Positions 21,791-37,400 of a stretch of 64,000 nucleotides of DNA are shown here, one piece after another (positions within the stretch are counted from its first letter, which is position 1; every line of letters begins with the position of its first letter). Source of the stretch: Amphiura filiformis (taxonomy: Eukaryota; Echinodermata; Ophiuroidea; Amphilepidida; Amphiuridae); contig NC_092642.1 in NCBI RefSeq assembly GCF_039555335.1, positions 13,960,243-14,024,242 on the forward strand, read 5' to 3'. The notes below the pieces were generated by a model. The model made no database searches. It had not been told where the DNA came from and saw only the letters and a list, made by a program, of their open reading frames with translations. Position numbers and translations under genes: made by a program.

Positions 21791-24772
21791 TAAAGAGCAT
21801 TGAGAAACTGCTTTGTTTGTAACGCGCTCTAAGTGCATGTTATTATTATTTTCATTATTATTATTATTGTTGTTGTTGTTATAAAAAGTTGCATTGCATT
21901 CTAAGAAACCCATTATGATGATGAATGTACTAATTAGCTGATTAAACTTTGTGATATGTTTTTGACATTTATCTCTAATATTTGCGAAATCTAAAAATTT
22001 ATTTTTAACGACAAATGACTCGGGTTGCTTGATAACATTAATTACTTCTGAACATACTCTGTATTAATCCTGTAAAGTACTTTTGAATAAAATAATTGCC
22101 CTCATAAGGCGTAGATAAGAGATTTTTAATGATTTTCTATATATTCAGGAATGGCGCATCGTCAGTTAATGACTAAAATAAGACTACATTTAAAAAAAAT
22201 AAGTGTAGCAAGGGTGAAAATAAGTTGACAACCTGTTCAGTTTTATACATAATTTTATTATGAATAACAAATTACATAACAGCTAGCAGTATTTTAAGTC
22301 CCATACTTAACTTTTTGATCAAGCACAATTGCTGTGTTTAAGTTGCCCTCAGAATTATCCACAGGCCTGTACCTAATATAATCATATTATGATTCCTAAT
22401 TTTCTGTTAACAAAAGCATACAAATTGCATAACAATTTTAATAATTAGGTCATATACACATTTATAGTCTGTCCATTTGTATCACTGGTATATTTACAGT
22501 TGCATGCCACATGAGCCCTATAACGTGAACATGACCCCAATAATAAGTAAAATGCATGGACCTTGCAAAATGGGTCAAAGGTCATGTTGCGAATTTTTTA
22601 GTAGAACATATACTTTATAGTTGTTAACGATCCTTAAAGATGGAGCATGACTTTGGACAGAGTGTATGCGATAACAAAGGTTAATGGATGGGGTCACGTT
22701 CCCCCTTATACTGAACAGACTGCATAGACATGATGAGTCCTTATACACAGATCTGCTAATATTAAATCATACAAATTGCAGAACAATTGAATATCTAAGA
22801 AATAACATCCACAAATTTTTGAGATATTAAGAAAAACTTAATTGTGAAAAAATATCTACCTCAACTCAGATTTTTGATTCAGAATTTCGAATCGTCGCAG
22901 AATGCAACACTGTCGTACGAAGTGAAATTTTTGTGTTTTTGGCATAAAAAGAAGAAATATATAAATATGCACATTTTTAGATCAAATAGAAGTTCCATCT
23001 CTCAATATTTAATTAAAATTGTGTAGATAATTAAGTGTAAAAAATGACGTTAAGTTTGGTAAACTGCATCGGAAATGTTGGAATGCAACACTACCGTTAG
23101 TGCTACTTAAGTCACTACATCTGAAATGTTACTGACTTACGTTAGTGTTGCATTCTGCTGCAGAGGTGCAGCAGATTTGCATGGCTGCACATACGATATT
23201 CTATTTTTATATTTTCATAGCATATGGACAGGTTTCTATACAAAACTATTCTCTTATAAACTATCATGCGCACAGTTTCCACCTCGATACACCTGAGCAC
23301 ACATTTTCCTCCAAGAGCTTCCAAGCTAAGAACAACAAGCAGTGAATGTCTCCATTGTGGAGGAGCTGTGGAGGTTCTAGCTGAAAAATGGGCCTCTTTG
23401 ATTGGTTTTTGTCGAAACTCTTTTAGTCACTAGGTCAACAGATAACGCAATTCAAAAATTTTAAAGCAAGGCGAATGGATGGGGTCATCTGTTGAAAGAC
23501 TGCATAGACATGATGATCCTTATATACAGATCTGCTAATATTAAAACTACAAATTATATCCCTAGAACAATTGAATATCTGAATCAAAACTAGGTTTTAA
23601 AAAGTCAAAACCTCAAGTGTTCCTTACAATATTTGTCAAATTTTATGTCATTAAATGAAAAAGCAAACTTATATTGTCCATACACTAGAGTCACTAGAAT
23701 GAGCAATGGCCAATTCTCTTTAAATTGCAAATCTTGTGCAAAAAGTTATTTTCGCCTGTTTTGTCATTCGGTTGTAAATTCAATGAACTATGACTTTGCT
23801 AAAAGAGCGCTTACAAATTGATATGTCATTTAATTTAAGGAATTGAGGATTTTTTTTTTAAATGCGTAGAAATGGAAGGAGTCTGCCATGTTTGCTGTGA
23901 ATTTTTGCCTTGCAGGTACAAAATTGATAGTGCATATCAATGGCCAAACTCTCTAGTTTTATATTTGACCATGATCACTTGTGTAAGGTCATAAGAAATT
24001 TTGTTAATAGGCTTGCATATTGATGTTGCATTTTAGCTCACGCACATTTTTCCAGCCACGATTTCGTAAATTTTCCGTGCGGCGATTGCCCTATACTTTG
24101 CATTGGTATGTTGAACACTCCAAAGAAATAATTATGGTACATACTTCCAACTTTGGAGAACGGTATATGCCTTACTATACATGCCTTCTTTTATCAACAC
24201 TATTTTATTTCATTCATTAAAGTAACTTAGTCACATTTTATGTCAAATATTCATAGATAAAAACGTTTACCAACTAGTGAAAGGGACATTTAATACATGA
24301 GCGTTATTATATACATGTAAATATTATATGAAATGATGTTTCCATGGCAACGGTACAAGTCGTTTAAGACTTGTATTAAAATACAAGCCAGAGTTGGGCC
24401 CTTCTTCCAATAGTATACTGAAAAGTGTTTGAACCTAATGTTTTCATCTTCAAGAAACCTATAATATTATTACATACATGTGAAATCATATATGTTTCCA
24501 TGAAAACATTTAAGGTTTTAATATGAGCCTTTTTCTTCCATAATATACCCAATATTAATGGAAAATCGGCCCAACTTCCATGGAAACCAAGATTAAGTAT
24601 ACTTGGAAGACTATTTTAGAAAGTGGACCATTCTTTCACACACAAATACTGGGTCTAACTCATTTTTATAAAATGGTGGAGTTTGGGCCCTTGTTCCACT
24701 TAGGTATTCAATTATATAGTTAAGCCATAAGCCAGATCTTAAATATCATATGACTAGGACATATCTACTTCT
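21791..24772. other. Space between the convergent PKS and TRPM genes
   Basis: No gene recognised. It holds (ATT)n near 21840-21865, a direct duplication of about 130 bp (22670-22800 and 23470-23600, anchor 'gactgcatagacatgatga'), and an inverted pair 'gaatgcaacact...agtgttgcattc' at 23082-23157. A reverse-strand AATAAA near 24203-24208 lies about 570 bp past the TRPM stop and could be its polyadenylation signal. Confidence 0.45.
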
Positions 24773-25452
24773 TCAACAAGACAGACCACGAGAATACTCC
24801 TTAGATTTGCTTCCTTGAGAGCCTCTTGACCCTGCTTGACCTGAACTCTTTCCATTGGTGTTCCACGTTGCCACGGTTCTCTCCATGGTTTCTTTACGTC
24901 TTAATCTGCGGTCTTTTTCCTCGCGTCTTTTTAATTCCTCCATGTATAACGCCATTGCTTCAACCCTGCAGTGTGTCAAAAAAAATTAAATTTCAAAAGT
25001 AAACAAGAAAAAAAAACCGGGTTTTCTGCTCAAAAGCTGCAGATCGCTGCCGCAGCATGCAGGACGAATAATTGTGGTACAATTATTTTTCAAGAAGAGC
25101 TAATGATATACATGACAAAACAACTTTTTAAAATATGCCACTTTCTAAACACGTCTAAACATCACACGTTACGTTTTTAATTGCTAAACACTAGCTATCA
25201 AAACTCGAAACATGCTTAGATTAAAGACACTTCTCATAGTGTTACAAAATGTGTTAAATGTTTTTAACTCCTAAACACTTTTTAGCCATTTATAGCGCAT
25301 TATGCCTCGAAGTTGGTACCTTTCATTTATCCTTTGTATGAGTCCAGGCATTGAGGCTTGTTCCTGTAATGTGAGTTGTCGTAAGTAATTTCCCATACAT
25401 TCCTCTTCAAAGTTGTATAACAGTGTTTCACTTTGGTCGTCAAATACGATTC
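24773..25452 (-). CDS. TRPM: TRPM C-terminal exons (24-25), coiled coil and tail
   Basis: Exon 24 gives RIVFDDQSETLLYNFEEECM, matching the FEEECM block that follows the TRP helix in TRPM proteins. Exon 25 begins with a charged helix (MEELKRREEKDRRLRRKE) and ends in a Gly/Ser-rich tail with the stop at 24775-24773. The protein stops here without the kinase of TRPM6/7 or the NUDT9-like domain of TRPM2. Confidence 0.88.
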
Positions 25453-28400
25453 CTATTGATGAATGTTGTAAAGAAAGATGGTGATAAAAAGGCATTTACG
25501 TTGAAGACTGGGGGGAGGTGAGTGCAAGAAAAAAAATTGGAAGAGACGGTCATGATGGAGAGAATGATTAGAATGAGAGTTTTACAACAACCCAAAAAGA
25601 GTTTAATTGTACCAACAACATACAACATTTCCAGTCCCTTCTCCCTAAATAACAAACAGTTTCGCCACAATTTACCCTATTTTACCTTTTTTGACGTTAT
25701 TTGAGCGCCCCTGCCCGAACAGGATACAAAATTTGAAGAAAAAAGAAAAGTGAGAAAGGGTGAACAGGAGGAAATAAAATGAGAGAATAGTATGCGATAT
25801 AACTTATTAAAAAGTCAGTGTTAAAGGAATGAGTGGGGTTGACAGGAAAAACATTTAATAACAGGTGGGTAAAATAGTAGTGCTAACATGAATAGAGAAA
25901 TACATTCCACCCGTTATTGCCAATGGTGTAATACAGATAACTGCAATGAAGATGCATTGCTTGGGTATTTGGCCGGGGCATTAGGCAGAGTCGTTCTCTA
26001 CCCCATTTGCTATTCATTTTGATCGTAAATGACTAGTCAAGTTTGGGCAGGTGATAAGTGGTACAATATCTAAGAAGCAGATTACTCTCAATCATGACTG
26101 TTTAATGGCATATGTAACAAATGATTTGGAAAAATGTATCGAATATCTCAAAGAATTGATTTCCCTCCAGAAATAGGTATTAATATATACCATCAGACGT
26201 GAGCAAGATGTGAAAAAAAAAACTGTCGTCATCAAAAGATATTAGGACAATGCGATTTTCAATACTGTTCATTAGTTTTGAGGTTATGATTAGGAATATG
26301 ATATAAGGTTATTGTTAGGGTTAACGATATGACCTGTTTAGGGAACTTTGGCGGTCATTCTTCTAAAATGCTCCACAAAATATTTTCTTACTCATTTCCT
26401 TTGAAAGATTTGATTTATGACAACAGCAGCGCAGAAACCATTGTATCACCATCCATATATGTTGTATCATGATGAACGGCGGAGGAACACCAGGTCGACT
26501 GCTGAATTCGACGATAAGGCGATAACGTTGGAACTTCCAGATTTCGTTTGCATTCTCTTGCACTGATGTAAAGGTGTTGCTACAATAGAGAACACATAGG
26601 TCACGTGATAGTTACTTCCTTTTAAGAGGAACGATAATGTATTTAAGTTCATTTCATCAGGACACAAGAAAAATTACACCGATAATAAAATGCAGACACA
26701 TAGCTTTTATTATTGCAATGGAAGCCTTGCTCGAATTTAAAGTGTTTCTGTTTTAATTAATTGTAAAAATCATAGAATTGGTGAAACATTACATTATTCT
26801 TTAAAGTACGGTAAGTGCTCCCTAAATGGGATGCCCCATACTCCTTTATCAAGCAAAAATCTCCGATCATACTATTTTAATTGCTGCTTAACCGTCCAAA
26901 AACGAACACATATTAAAGTTGGACAAATGATAATTAACTTACTTGAATATAGCGATGAGCATGTTGAGCAGCAATACGTTAGCAATGAGAAGGTACACAC
27001 TCATAACAAATGGAACAAAAGCTGCGCCCAGTGAACACCCTTCACTGCCTTCACCACGACACTCTACTGGAAATTCACAAGACAATAGCGGTAATAATGC
27101 ACCCCCTATGGAAGACATGACCTTAATATCCCATACAGGGGGTGTATATTTCAAATGGAGTCACCCATTCAGGTAACCCCATTTGAAATTCACACTCCTT
27201 GTCTGGAAGATTAATGTCATGTCATCCATAGTTGGGGTGTGTTGATTTCAACTGGAATAGCCCAATGCTTGAATAAAACATAGAGCTTGGCTGGGTTTTT
27301 TTCGTTTTTTTTTGTTTTGTTTTTGTTGTTGTTGTTTTTAATTGTGCAGCACGCTTGATACAGTGTACTTCGCACTTGTCTTGAAATGCGTGAATTAGGC
27401 CTAAGGCTTAAAATAAGATTTGTAATAATATTTATTGCCCTTTTCGACCGACCCTAAAATCTTAAAAGATAGAGTCATTTTTTTTCATATTTAAATTTTC
27501 ATATTTGGTATAAAATAAACAAAAATGTGAAAATGTTTTGCCTGTTTGTAATTCGTACTGCAAAAATTAACTCTGATATTAAAAAACAAGCCTAAGAAAC
27601 CCTATAAACCATAGTTTACCATGGTATTTTGTGGTGAACTTTCATTTCTTGATATAGTACCTGGTAAAAAAAGTAAACCGACCGACCCTGACTTTGGAGC
27701 TCTAAGGGCAATACAATTTAAGGTCTAAATATAGTGGACATTCAATACAGCTGTATTACATTTCAATTTTCGTGCGCCTTTAAATTCTTGGTTCATTCAA
27801 ATTAAATTAACACTTTTATGTGACTGTGTTTATAGGCAGTTGGTGTGGTAGATTTGTGATTCTGTTCTATTGCGCACCTACACGGCATCTATAGTAAAAA
27901 TATTATCCAAAACTTCCAATACATGTTTACACATTCTGAATCGCCAATATATTTGTACTGCATGTTCATTTTGTGATGTATTCATATATGGATATTACGT
28001 AGCCAGTAATTATTCGTCGAATGTTTCACTCCAACAGGATCCAATGACTCAAATTACCGCACCCACCAGGAAGCAATTTTGCAACCAATGTACGCTTACA
28101 TGGGCATATTTATAAGGATAGCACTGCGTTTAGCAATTGTAACGGTTCATTCATACACGGGATTCCGTAATATTCTATAATATGCCATGCTTTGGATGTA
28201 CAAGCCTAATAATTAAAAATATTTCATTTTTATGAATTAAAGTTTTAACTTCAACACTACACTAGTTTTCGCTCACCTGGAACGTTTTCACTAGTCCAAC
28301 AAGCGTCTTCAGCAGATGTATGGTATCTTGTCTACAATCGGCTCTCACTGATGACGTCATATGATTGACAGAATGACGTCATAGGATGTTACGATGTAGC

Positions 28401-31400
28401 GCCCCCCCCCCCCTGTGCATCAGCAGGTTATCCCAAATAGGATCTATTTCTAGTCCTACTCCTTGGTCACGATTTAGCCTCGGTTTTAGAGTCCTTATCT
28501 GTATGGCTTCAAGATCATCATGCATCACCATCTGCTGAAGACGCTAGTCGGACTAGTGAAAACGTTCCAGCGAAAAATAGTGTAGTGTTGAAGTTAAAAA
28601 ACTTTAATTCATTTTATCTAATAAGATGAATATCCACTCGTATATTTAATTTTTAGTTTATAATCCAAGAAGAATTGTGAGGCATTATTTATTTTTAATC
28701 ATTACCTTTTTAAAATTAATTTAACAAAATTATGTTAGCACATCAGAAACGTGCGATTTGTCGAGCACTACTTACACATTCCTGTATCGTCCATGAACAA
28801 TTCTCCGTATATCTGCCAGTATGGTATAGCGAATATATCAACTAGGTTATCCCAATTCCATGTGCCTGTCGGACTGGGGTAGAGGATCGACTTACGAGCA
28901 ACCCCATAGCTTGTCAAAAACACCAAGAGAATCACTGTGAAGTATACCATATCCCAACACTGAAATGTACACATTTAAAGGGTTTATGATAAGAACAATT
29001 TACAGAGGCAAAATGCAGAGGAATTACATTACAAGCAAAAGAGATTAAATTGAAGCCACATAAATAATATACGTCATATATCGATATACCCTTTGAGTGC
29101 TGCCTCATTTTAACAGAAAACTAATATTTTGGGAATGTGGCAATACTTTGACTCGTGTGTGGGTTAAAGTTAGTGACGTTAATCTTTCTTTCTCAAGTTG
29201 ATAAACCTATGCCTGGCTCAATGTTTCTAACAATAAAAATGTTATCGCCTAAAAGTAAAGAAGAAAAAAATCACTTACCATTTTTCCAATCATATTCACA
29301 TACGGACCCATGATTTTATGGACACTGAAGATATCCAGTAACCGTATGTACCATACCATGATATCCGTGACCAGGAATACCCTTGCCGGTACTAAGAAGC
29401 TTGGGAACGGTCCATATGGCCATCTCAATATAAAGCCAATAGCATAGAGGGATATACCGAAGAGGTCCCAGATGTTCCATCGATTGTTAGCCCACATCTT
29501 GATCTTCTGCCAGAATGTAAAGGTTTCGCGTTCTCCTTGCATCAGTACCTATGAAGGTAAATACATTATTTATTGTGTTTTATATCAAAACTGTCTCTTC
29601 TTATCTTACTGACATACTGTAAAGATTCGCCTAATGGCGCAATGGGCTCACTTGACCTAAGTGTACATTTTTGCACAACCAGAAAGAAAGTGCCGTAAAA
29701 AAAAGGGCACAAAACATTACGTCTTGCAGTGGAAGTGTCTGAATTTAATCTGCGGATGTTACCAATTATTCATTTCGAACTTTTTCCACAAAGTCAATAT
29801 CCCACCAAACCTCCACCACTGGGAATATAATTCGGGACCTCATACACCGGGAAAATGGGAGAGAAGCTATTTTGTTGTATTTTGAAACACAATAAATCGT
29901 ATTATAGGGCATACAACAACATAGCTTTTGTCTTTGTTAATGAAAAACACATAGACTACTTTACCAGTCGCATAAGTGATAGCTTACCTGTCGTATTTCT
30001 TCTGTACCGAGAGAGAATACTGTTATGGCTACGAGAATTTCACCAATCCGTAGGGAAGATGTGTCAAACTCATGGAGGACCACATATGTGAACAGCAGCA
30101 GAAATGCAAGATAGAACACCTGTAATTGAATTAATACATTGGATATTGGTGAATTAAATACGATTTAACTTTAATGATACCATTGACATAAATCTTATAA
30201 TCGGTATTATGTATGTGATCACTTGTATATTATTTCACACGTCCCCATAATATTTGTAAGGCTGATGTGGCATCAAACTTAAACATTCTTATTAAAGTCA
30301 TGTGAATTTCATTTTAACCTCCGAACAACGATACGATATGATTTTGATTTTGATATGCTCTCTTTGACTATGTCGCTTTTAGGTTAATATCTAGGGCTTA
30401 GATCCATGACCACATATGTCCATTTGTTTTCTCAATTACATGTTACTCATTTCGGCAACAAATGGACGGTTAATTATGCCATATAATAAATGCAAATCGA
30501 CTTTGGGGTATATGTATGTGTTACTTGAATGTTAGTTAGACGCAAGTGACCATGCATGTGCCCCAAAGTCACTTACATTTTTATGGAGGGCAGTGATATC
30601 CGTCCATTTGTTACCGAAATAAGTGAGAAAACAAATGGACAGAGGTGGTTCTGGCTCTAAGCCCTAGATATTATGCGGTACTTTACTATAGCAGTGAAGT
30701 ATAGTACTGTGTTAGAATAATTTTATTTTGTTACCGTGTTAATCCAGAATTTGACAATCGGTGCTTGGAATGCTGCCTGAACTCGTCTACCAAATGATAA
30801 CGTGCGATGGTTGAATGGTTGTCTGTTGTGTAGTAATGTGTTGTTCCTCATATCAGATGGCGACATACTGTGTCCTGAACACAAACTCAGACTTCGACTC
30901 ATGCTTCGTGCTACGTGTCCGTTGGAATCTTCCACGGTCGACTAAAATAGGGTAAGTGAAACAGAACATTTACGTTACACGTGCATGAAACATTTAGGTA
31001 TAGTTCACCAATGATTAGGCTAAAAAGGCGGTAATGATTCATTCAATTATACTCTGACCAAACAATGTTTCCAACATGACACCGTACCTGTTACCAATTA
31101 TATAACTCCTATAAGAAGAGTCTTGTCATTTGAGTTGGCCAATTGATATTGATTATTTTTACTAGTTTTAGAGTCAGCTGCTATAAACAGACCATTGCAC
31201 TCCACGCGAGTCCAGTGCGGTCATTCTTTGGATGCTCGATTAATAGCTGGTGATTGCTCCAACATATTAAGTAACTTCACTTATCAGTTTTACCGCACTA
31301 CTCTTGCACTCCTTTCTTGTAGAATGTCGTGTTCTCCACAAATAATTTTCTCTGGTGCAAAAATACTATCACAAATCACTCAAACATATCTCAATGAACA

Positions 31401-34400
31401 AGTCTCGATCACCCAAGTACGTTTACTTTGTTATAATAGAGAGCTTGCGATTTCCAAACGTACGTATTTTACGCCGGTGCACCTACTCGAAATCCCGTCA
31501 CATGAGAATGATTTTGAATAGATGCATGGGAATATGAAACGTACGTTCGGAAATCGCAAACTCTCTGTTAGAGAGATTGCGATTTCCAAACGCCATGATG
31601 GTACGCACGTCTATTTATTAAAAATCTAGCTAGTTTTGAAGATTTTGCACGTACGAAATGAACGTGGAGACAACGTTGAAGTGCACACAATTTGTCTACT
31701 TAACAATATAATTAAAGACAGTAAAGGATAATGAACATACAGAGAAAAGTTTAACTATTAATATGACCATTTTTTGTTTGTAAGAAATCATTATAAAAAG
31801 CAACAGTGAGGTGTGAAAATTTGACTTCATTCATACGTGCAGATTGTCAATTAAAATGCGTGTCAGATTTGCCGTATAAAAATTAGATTGCGATTTGTTT
31901 GCGATTACTTGTTTTTTGGCAACTATGATATTAAGCAGCGTGTTAGCTTTGGTTTTTAGTGAAAATCAAGATAATGCTGTATTGAAGTAGACATAAGACC
32001 CGGAGACAACTTAACTTCAATTGTTTCGTCCTCTTGTGACCAGATCAGATGTTAGTCTTTGTTCCAGCCGCCTTGTTCTCCTTCGTTATGAAGGAGCACA
32101 ATCCAGCTTGGAACCGAGACTAGCAATATGTACGCACGTTTTGAACGCCGTATAAACACACGGTCCACGCAACACGTCATGGAACATCGTAATCTCTATA
32201 GTAATAGTTTTACATCTTTCGCGCCGATGAAAACTTGTATAAGTACATCATGTACATATAAGATTAACTGTCTTTTGGCAACTTTACTGAGTATGGGAGA
32301 TGAAACTGTTGATTTGTTTAACCAAATTGTTTTCACACTTTCTTTAATATTTCCAGTATGCCTGACTATATTCTTACCCGTAATCCTTCACTCATTTCCA
32401 GACCGTCACTGTCGCCTTCAAGATTGTGCCCGCCACTACATTGCCGGGTATATCGTCTGCTTGTAACTTGGCCAGTGTGTTCTTCTTCCAGTTTCCTCTT
32501 CCCGAATAGCCAGACGACAAACTCCTATTAAAAGTTTGGAATGCAAGCAGTTATAGGTCCTTATATTTTGTGTATTATAATTGGCGAGTATTTTGTGGTA
32601 GATGTTTCGTAACGGATATGATGCCGCATCACAATAAAATGGTTTCAATGGGTTTATACTGTCGGACTGTCTGTTAATATTTCTTAAGAACATATTTAAG
32701 AGCATATAATATTTAAGTTAAATCCTTGCATCCTAAGAAAAAAACGACTGTGAAACCTGACAATGAATACTAATGTAACAACAACTTGTCTTAAGTATAC
32801 ACGGTAGCTCTGAAAAGAGCTGTTTCAAGAACAGACTGTCAAAGAAGTAGACTGCATCATCAATTAAACTTGTATTGTGCAGAAAAGTTAAGATACGTAT
32901 GGGATAAACGAGGGCAAGGCTTACGGGGTATAGGAGGATACAAACGGCGTCAACATATGGCGAGTTAGTGATCCATAATAGGTATAGGGTTATTCTCCAG
33001 AAGAGCTACGTATTGAAGATATTTAAATGTTGCTATTCATTAACTGCGTACCCCAGCTACGTACACAACGCATTCTGTCACCAGTGGTGAAAAGTTTACG
33101 AACCTGTATTGTGGATATTTTCCTCAATTTCCCATACCAATAATGCTGCAGCAAATCTTGTACGGCTGGGTGTGCTATGAATTTGTATACGTTGTAACTA
33201 GCAGCCAATGACAGACAAGTCTGCTGGCTCCATTTCTCCATTTGTGCACATAACAAACATCTTGTATAATCAGGTGCCATTGTGTAACACTGATCTAACA
33301 GGCCTATGGCTACCTGCTCGTAGCGCCTGAAATAAAACGGTTTTTTAAAAAGAAAATGTGTTTGTCAATCGATAAACCACATTGGAATATAAAGAACGTG
33401 GCCTAATCGTGATTCAAACGCTGGGTCTAGTCTCAATTCCCATCTCGCTGCTGTTGTCATCCAATCGCGAATCGCGATGTTAACGTACGGAAGACCTATC
33501 AACCGTCTAACCTTCATTTCCACACCAAACCTCTGAGTAGTGACCAGGAGCATAGTGTATGTTACACTATTTTGGCTCATGATGGGGCGAAGTTTGGCTG
33601 AAAACGGGCTCCTTGCTCCTTTTCTTTTCCTTTGCCTTCCCGATTTTCTTTTCCCGATTTTCTTTTTCATTTTTTTTGTCAGATGGGCACTTTTTCTTTC
33701 ATTTTTTGCCAGTGACTTTAAAACTCGAAAGTGCTCCAGTGGTTTCAACCTTAAAACATTACGTTTTAAATGCTAAGTGGCGTCATTAATTCGATGAATA
33801 AGATATCGAGCACTAGAAATCATCCACGACCCGACGTATTAAAGTCAATGTCATCAGACAGTATGTAAATAGAATAATAATTCAGTTATAAATTAATAAT
33901 GTACCGCATATTTTATTATACAAACCTTGATTCCGCCATGATGATATCGGCCGCGTCAGTATTGTATTTGGCTCGTGCTATTTCAGACATTTTGCAACAC
34001 AATCTACTGCCAATCAACGCTTTGGCAATGGATTGTCGGCCACGTTGCCACATCAGATAAGCCATCTGGAATTTCTTAGTTAAAATTGCCCATATGAACA
34101 GATCGTCAAAAGGTGAGGTGTCTTCCTCGTCAAACATATCCAGCCCGTCAATTTCGTCTTCCTGGGGAACAATTAATGCACATTTTTCAAAATTTTTTAA
34201 TATTTTTTCGATTCATAAGTATACCCATAAAACCTTCGAAGTACGTGGGCGGCTTTCAAAGAGCTGTGCATTTATTAAGTATATAGTGGTGTGGTGGCTC
34301 TGAAAAGAGCTGTGTTTTTATCAACTATACGTTAAATCGGATCTGAAAAGAGCTGTGTATTATCAAGTACATGGTGGCAGCTCTGAAAAACTGTACATTT

Positions 34401-37400
34401 AATAAGTTCATGGTAGTGGCTCTGAAAAGAGCTGCGCATTGTTAAGTACATGATAGTGGCTCTGAAAAAGCTGAAAATTTATACAGAACATGGTGGCTGC
34501 ATTGAAAAGATCTGTGCATTTATAAATTTTGAGAACAATTTCATATACAAGGCAAAAGATGATGATTCTAATATGAGCGGTTCATTGAATTACAAAGAAT
34601 TTGTGTTACACCACTTACCCCTGGTCGTTCAATACACCTATCTACACAACTAAAAAGACTGCATGGTGAGGAGCAGAGTGATTTGCTCTCGTCCCCATTG
34701 CTGGTGTACATGTATTTTGATACATAGCCTTTACCAAGGAGGTACTGGATGATTCTTCCTATATCTTTCATATCTGTGAAATTTCCACCCTGAAAAGCAA
34801 AATTAAAATATTAATCAGCAACCAATTTGTATTACTTGATTGACTCTTTAACTTAAAATCCCTAGACCGGTGTGGCCCTTTGGCTTCTTCCGAGTAACCC
34901 TCCGCCATCTAATTCCGGTTTGGGCCTTCTGTTAAATATCCTCCTGTATAGTGGCATCATTATGTTGTGTTGTACTTTGTCTTACCATCTGGTAGGCTGA
35001 CGATCTGGTCATCTGGGGACAGTGAAGTCGTTCTGGTAGGATTGGAGAGAGGAGACGGTGATTGGACATACAGATAACATGGCCTGTTGGATTACTTCTT
35101 CAAGAATATACTTTGTTACGTTCATGTTTTCATGTTGTTTTTATTTAGATGGTATGTAAATCGTAAAAATAATGTATTTCATTTCATTCGGCTGCGAAGC
35201 ATGCGACTATAAAGTTTCTCCATGTGCTACGATTTGAAGCCAAGGTGGTAATGGCAACTGGCAGTAAAAAGTTGTCAAAGTCCTCCAACAGTTTTTGCAC
35301 GTAAGACAAGTAGGATGTTCTTTGCCTTCCATGTCTTCTTTTACCATGTGATGTCTTCTTTTACAATGTATTAAAGTCATAATAATAATAAGGATGTTAT
35401 ACTTTCTAACAGACTTCTAACGTGATAATGAGTAACGACATTGGACTTATTGCCGAAAACATTATTTTGATTGTTTCTTAACCTGTTTTTTTTTCCTTTT
35501 TTGCCTTATATCCTTCTCTGTTTTCTTTTTCGTCTTCATCTTCTTCTGCTGCTGCTGCTGCTGCTGATTCTTTCTTCATATTCTTCGTCTTCAGCGTTTA
35601 CAAAGGTCCGTGCATAGTGCAGTTATACTGCACAGCAAATATGATTTGACCTTAGCAGTACTTAAACCTGGTTAACAGGAAACTACTCCAGCAAAATCAA
35701 TTGATAAAGTCTAGTTTATCCTCCACATTGAATGGTGGACTGCACTTATGTCCAAATATGGCACTTGCCAAGCAATAATCACCCACTTGAATTCCCTGAC
35801 TCGCTGCACTCACCAAAGTTATGGACAGATATGGGAGCTGTTTTTTCTGTTATCTGTCATTTACATATCAGGGAGGTACGAACATTTGCAGATGCCCCAC
35901 ATACTCAGTTTTTAGCCTACATGTAATGTATACATTATTCTTGATTGACAGCAAGTACAAAAAATATCCGTCAAGTGGTTTAGCTTTAATGCCCTTCGGA
36001 AGAGAGCGGTCTACAAGTGAGTGATAGTCACTCGATTTACAGTGATATTTTGCAGGACATGCCGTGCCCTACTTACTAAAGTGCGAATATTTCCAAATAT
36101 CTAAAAATTTAGGACATGTTACAAAATTATATTTCCTAGAATTTCAGAGCGTACAAACAATATTGGCCGGTTATTTTTCACACAGTGACGTTAACTAGGA
36201 AATGCCCTATACCTCAAACATACACTGCTTGTAGAGGTCACACCTCAATGGTGAGAGCACTGTGTAATGTGTATAGGAAAATGAATAGTAACTGCAGTAT
36301 GGTTAACATTAACCAATTCTACTTACCCTGGGTGGAGTCAAATGTGCAACCTTGTATAAGACAGCCAGTGTTGGAAACGGTTCTTCAACCTTGGGATAAC
36401 AAAATATCGTGTAATTACCAGTCATTATTCAATGTAATATAAACTCATAACTTTTCCAACTTTATTTTATCCAAGAGTAAACAAGTTTAAAGATATCGAC
36501 GCACATACCCAAACATTGCAGTGTCAGTCTGTCTATCCAATCAATCAACTTTATTTTCATCATCAAAATACAAAATCTTAAAGCTACAAAACAATGAAAT
36601 TAGGGAGATGATCGAGAAGCCAATAAGGCCATATATATATGCCCGGGCATATATGATCATCCACTAACCTAAATCAACACATAAGACATTTGTGATATTT
36701 TCATTTGCGATCAACGGTATAAACCTCAAGTCATCCATGTATGATCTCAGTTTAATCCGTAAACACAATTGGTGATATATACCCAAACAGCCTATATGGT
36801 ATCTCGTCAGGTGACGATAACTTAATCTACAAAGCGGGATGTCGTGACACTGTACAGCTTGCAAAAACAATTCAAGTATTTGATGATTTTTAACACATCA
36901 TGGAGCTGTACTTCAAAGTCTGTGCCCAGTCAATCTTCGACGAAGGTTGCAAACTGATAAACATGCAATGTATGATATTTCGTTCATTTTCAACATACCA
37001 GATAACTGTACAAAGTCTGCAGTTTATCTGCGACGAAGTTTGTCATCAGAAGTCCTTCTTCAAGGATTGGTTTGACAAAGTCAACTCGATTTCTTGTCAA
37101 AGCTATCTCCATGGCGTCCTCTAACGCCTTCTCCTGTAAAAAGCAAATGTTCTAATGACAATAACTATTGATTTATCTTTAAAACATCTTTGAGCAAATA
37201 CCACATTAGTTTATAATCCAGATTGGTACAATGAGTTAACCACACTACAACCTTGTACCGCAAGCCTTGGATGTGATCTTCGTTTCATTAAGACACGGGT
37301 TGTCAAATGTTTCCTCATTGGCACCTTTTGAATAATGAGTTCTTACCATCAATGTAAATGGCGGTGAAATATTGCATATTCTTTAACATGTAACTTAATG

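Noticed and set aside
33540-33776. Hydrophobic plus-strand ORF
   Set aside because: Phe/Leu-rich from a T-rich intronic tract of the TRPM gene; no homology or splice structure.
34240-34530. CRISPR-like array
   Set aside because: Repeat units are degenerate with no unique spacers of constant size, and the genome is animal; it is a minisatellite.
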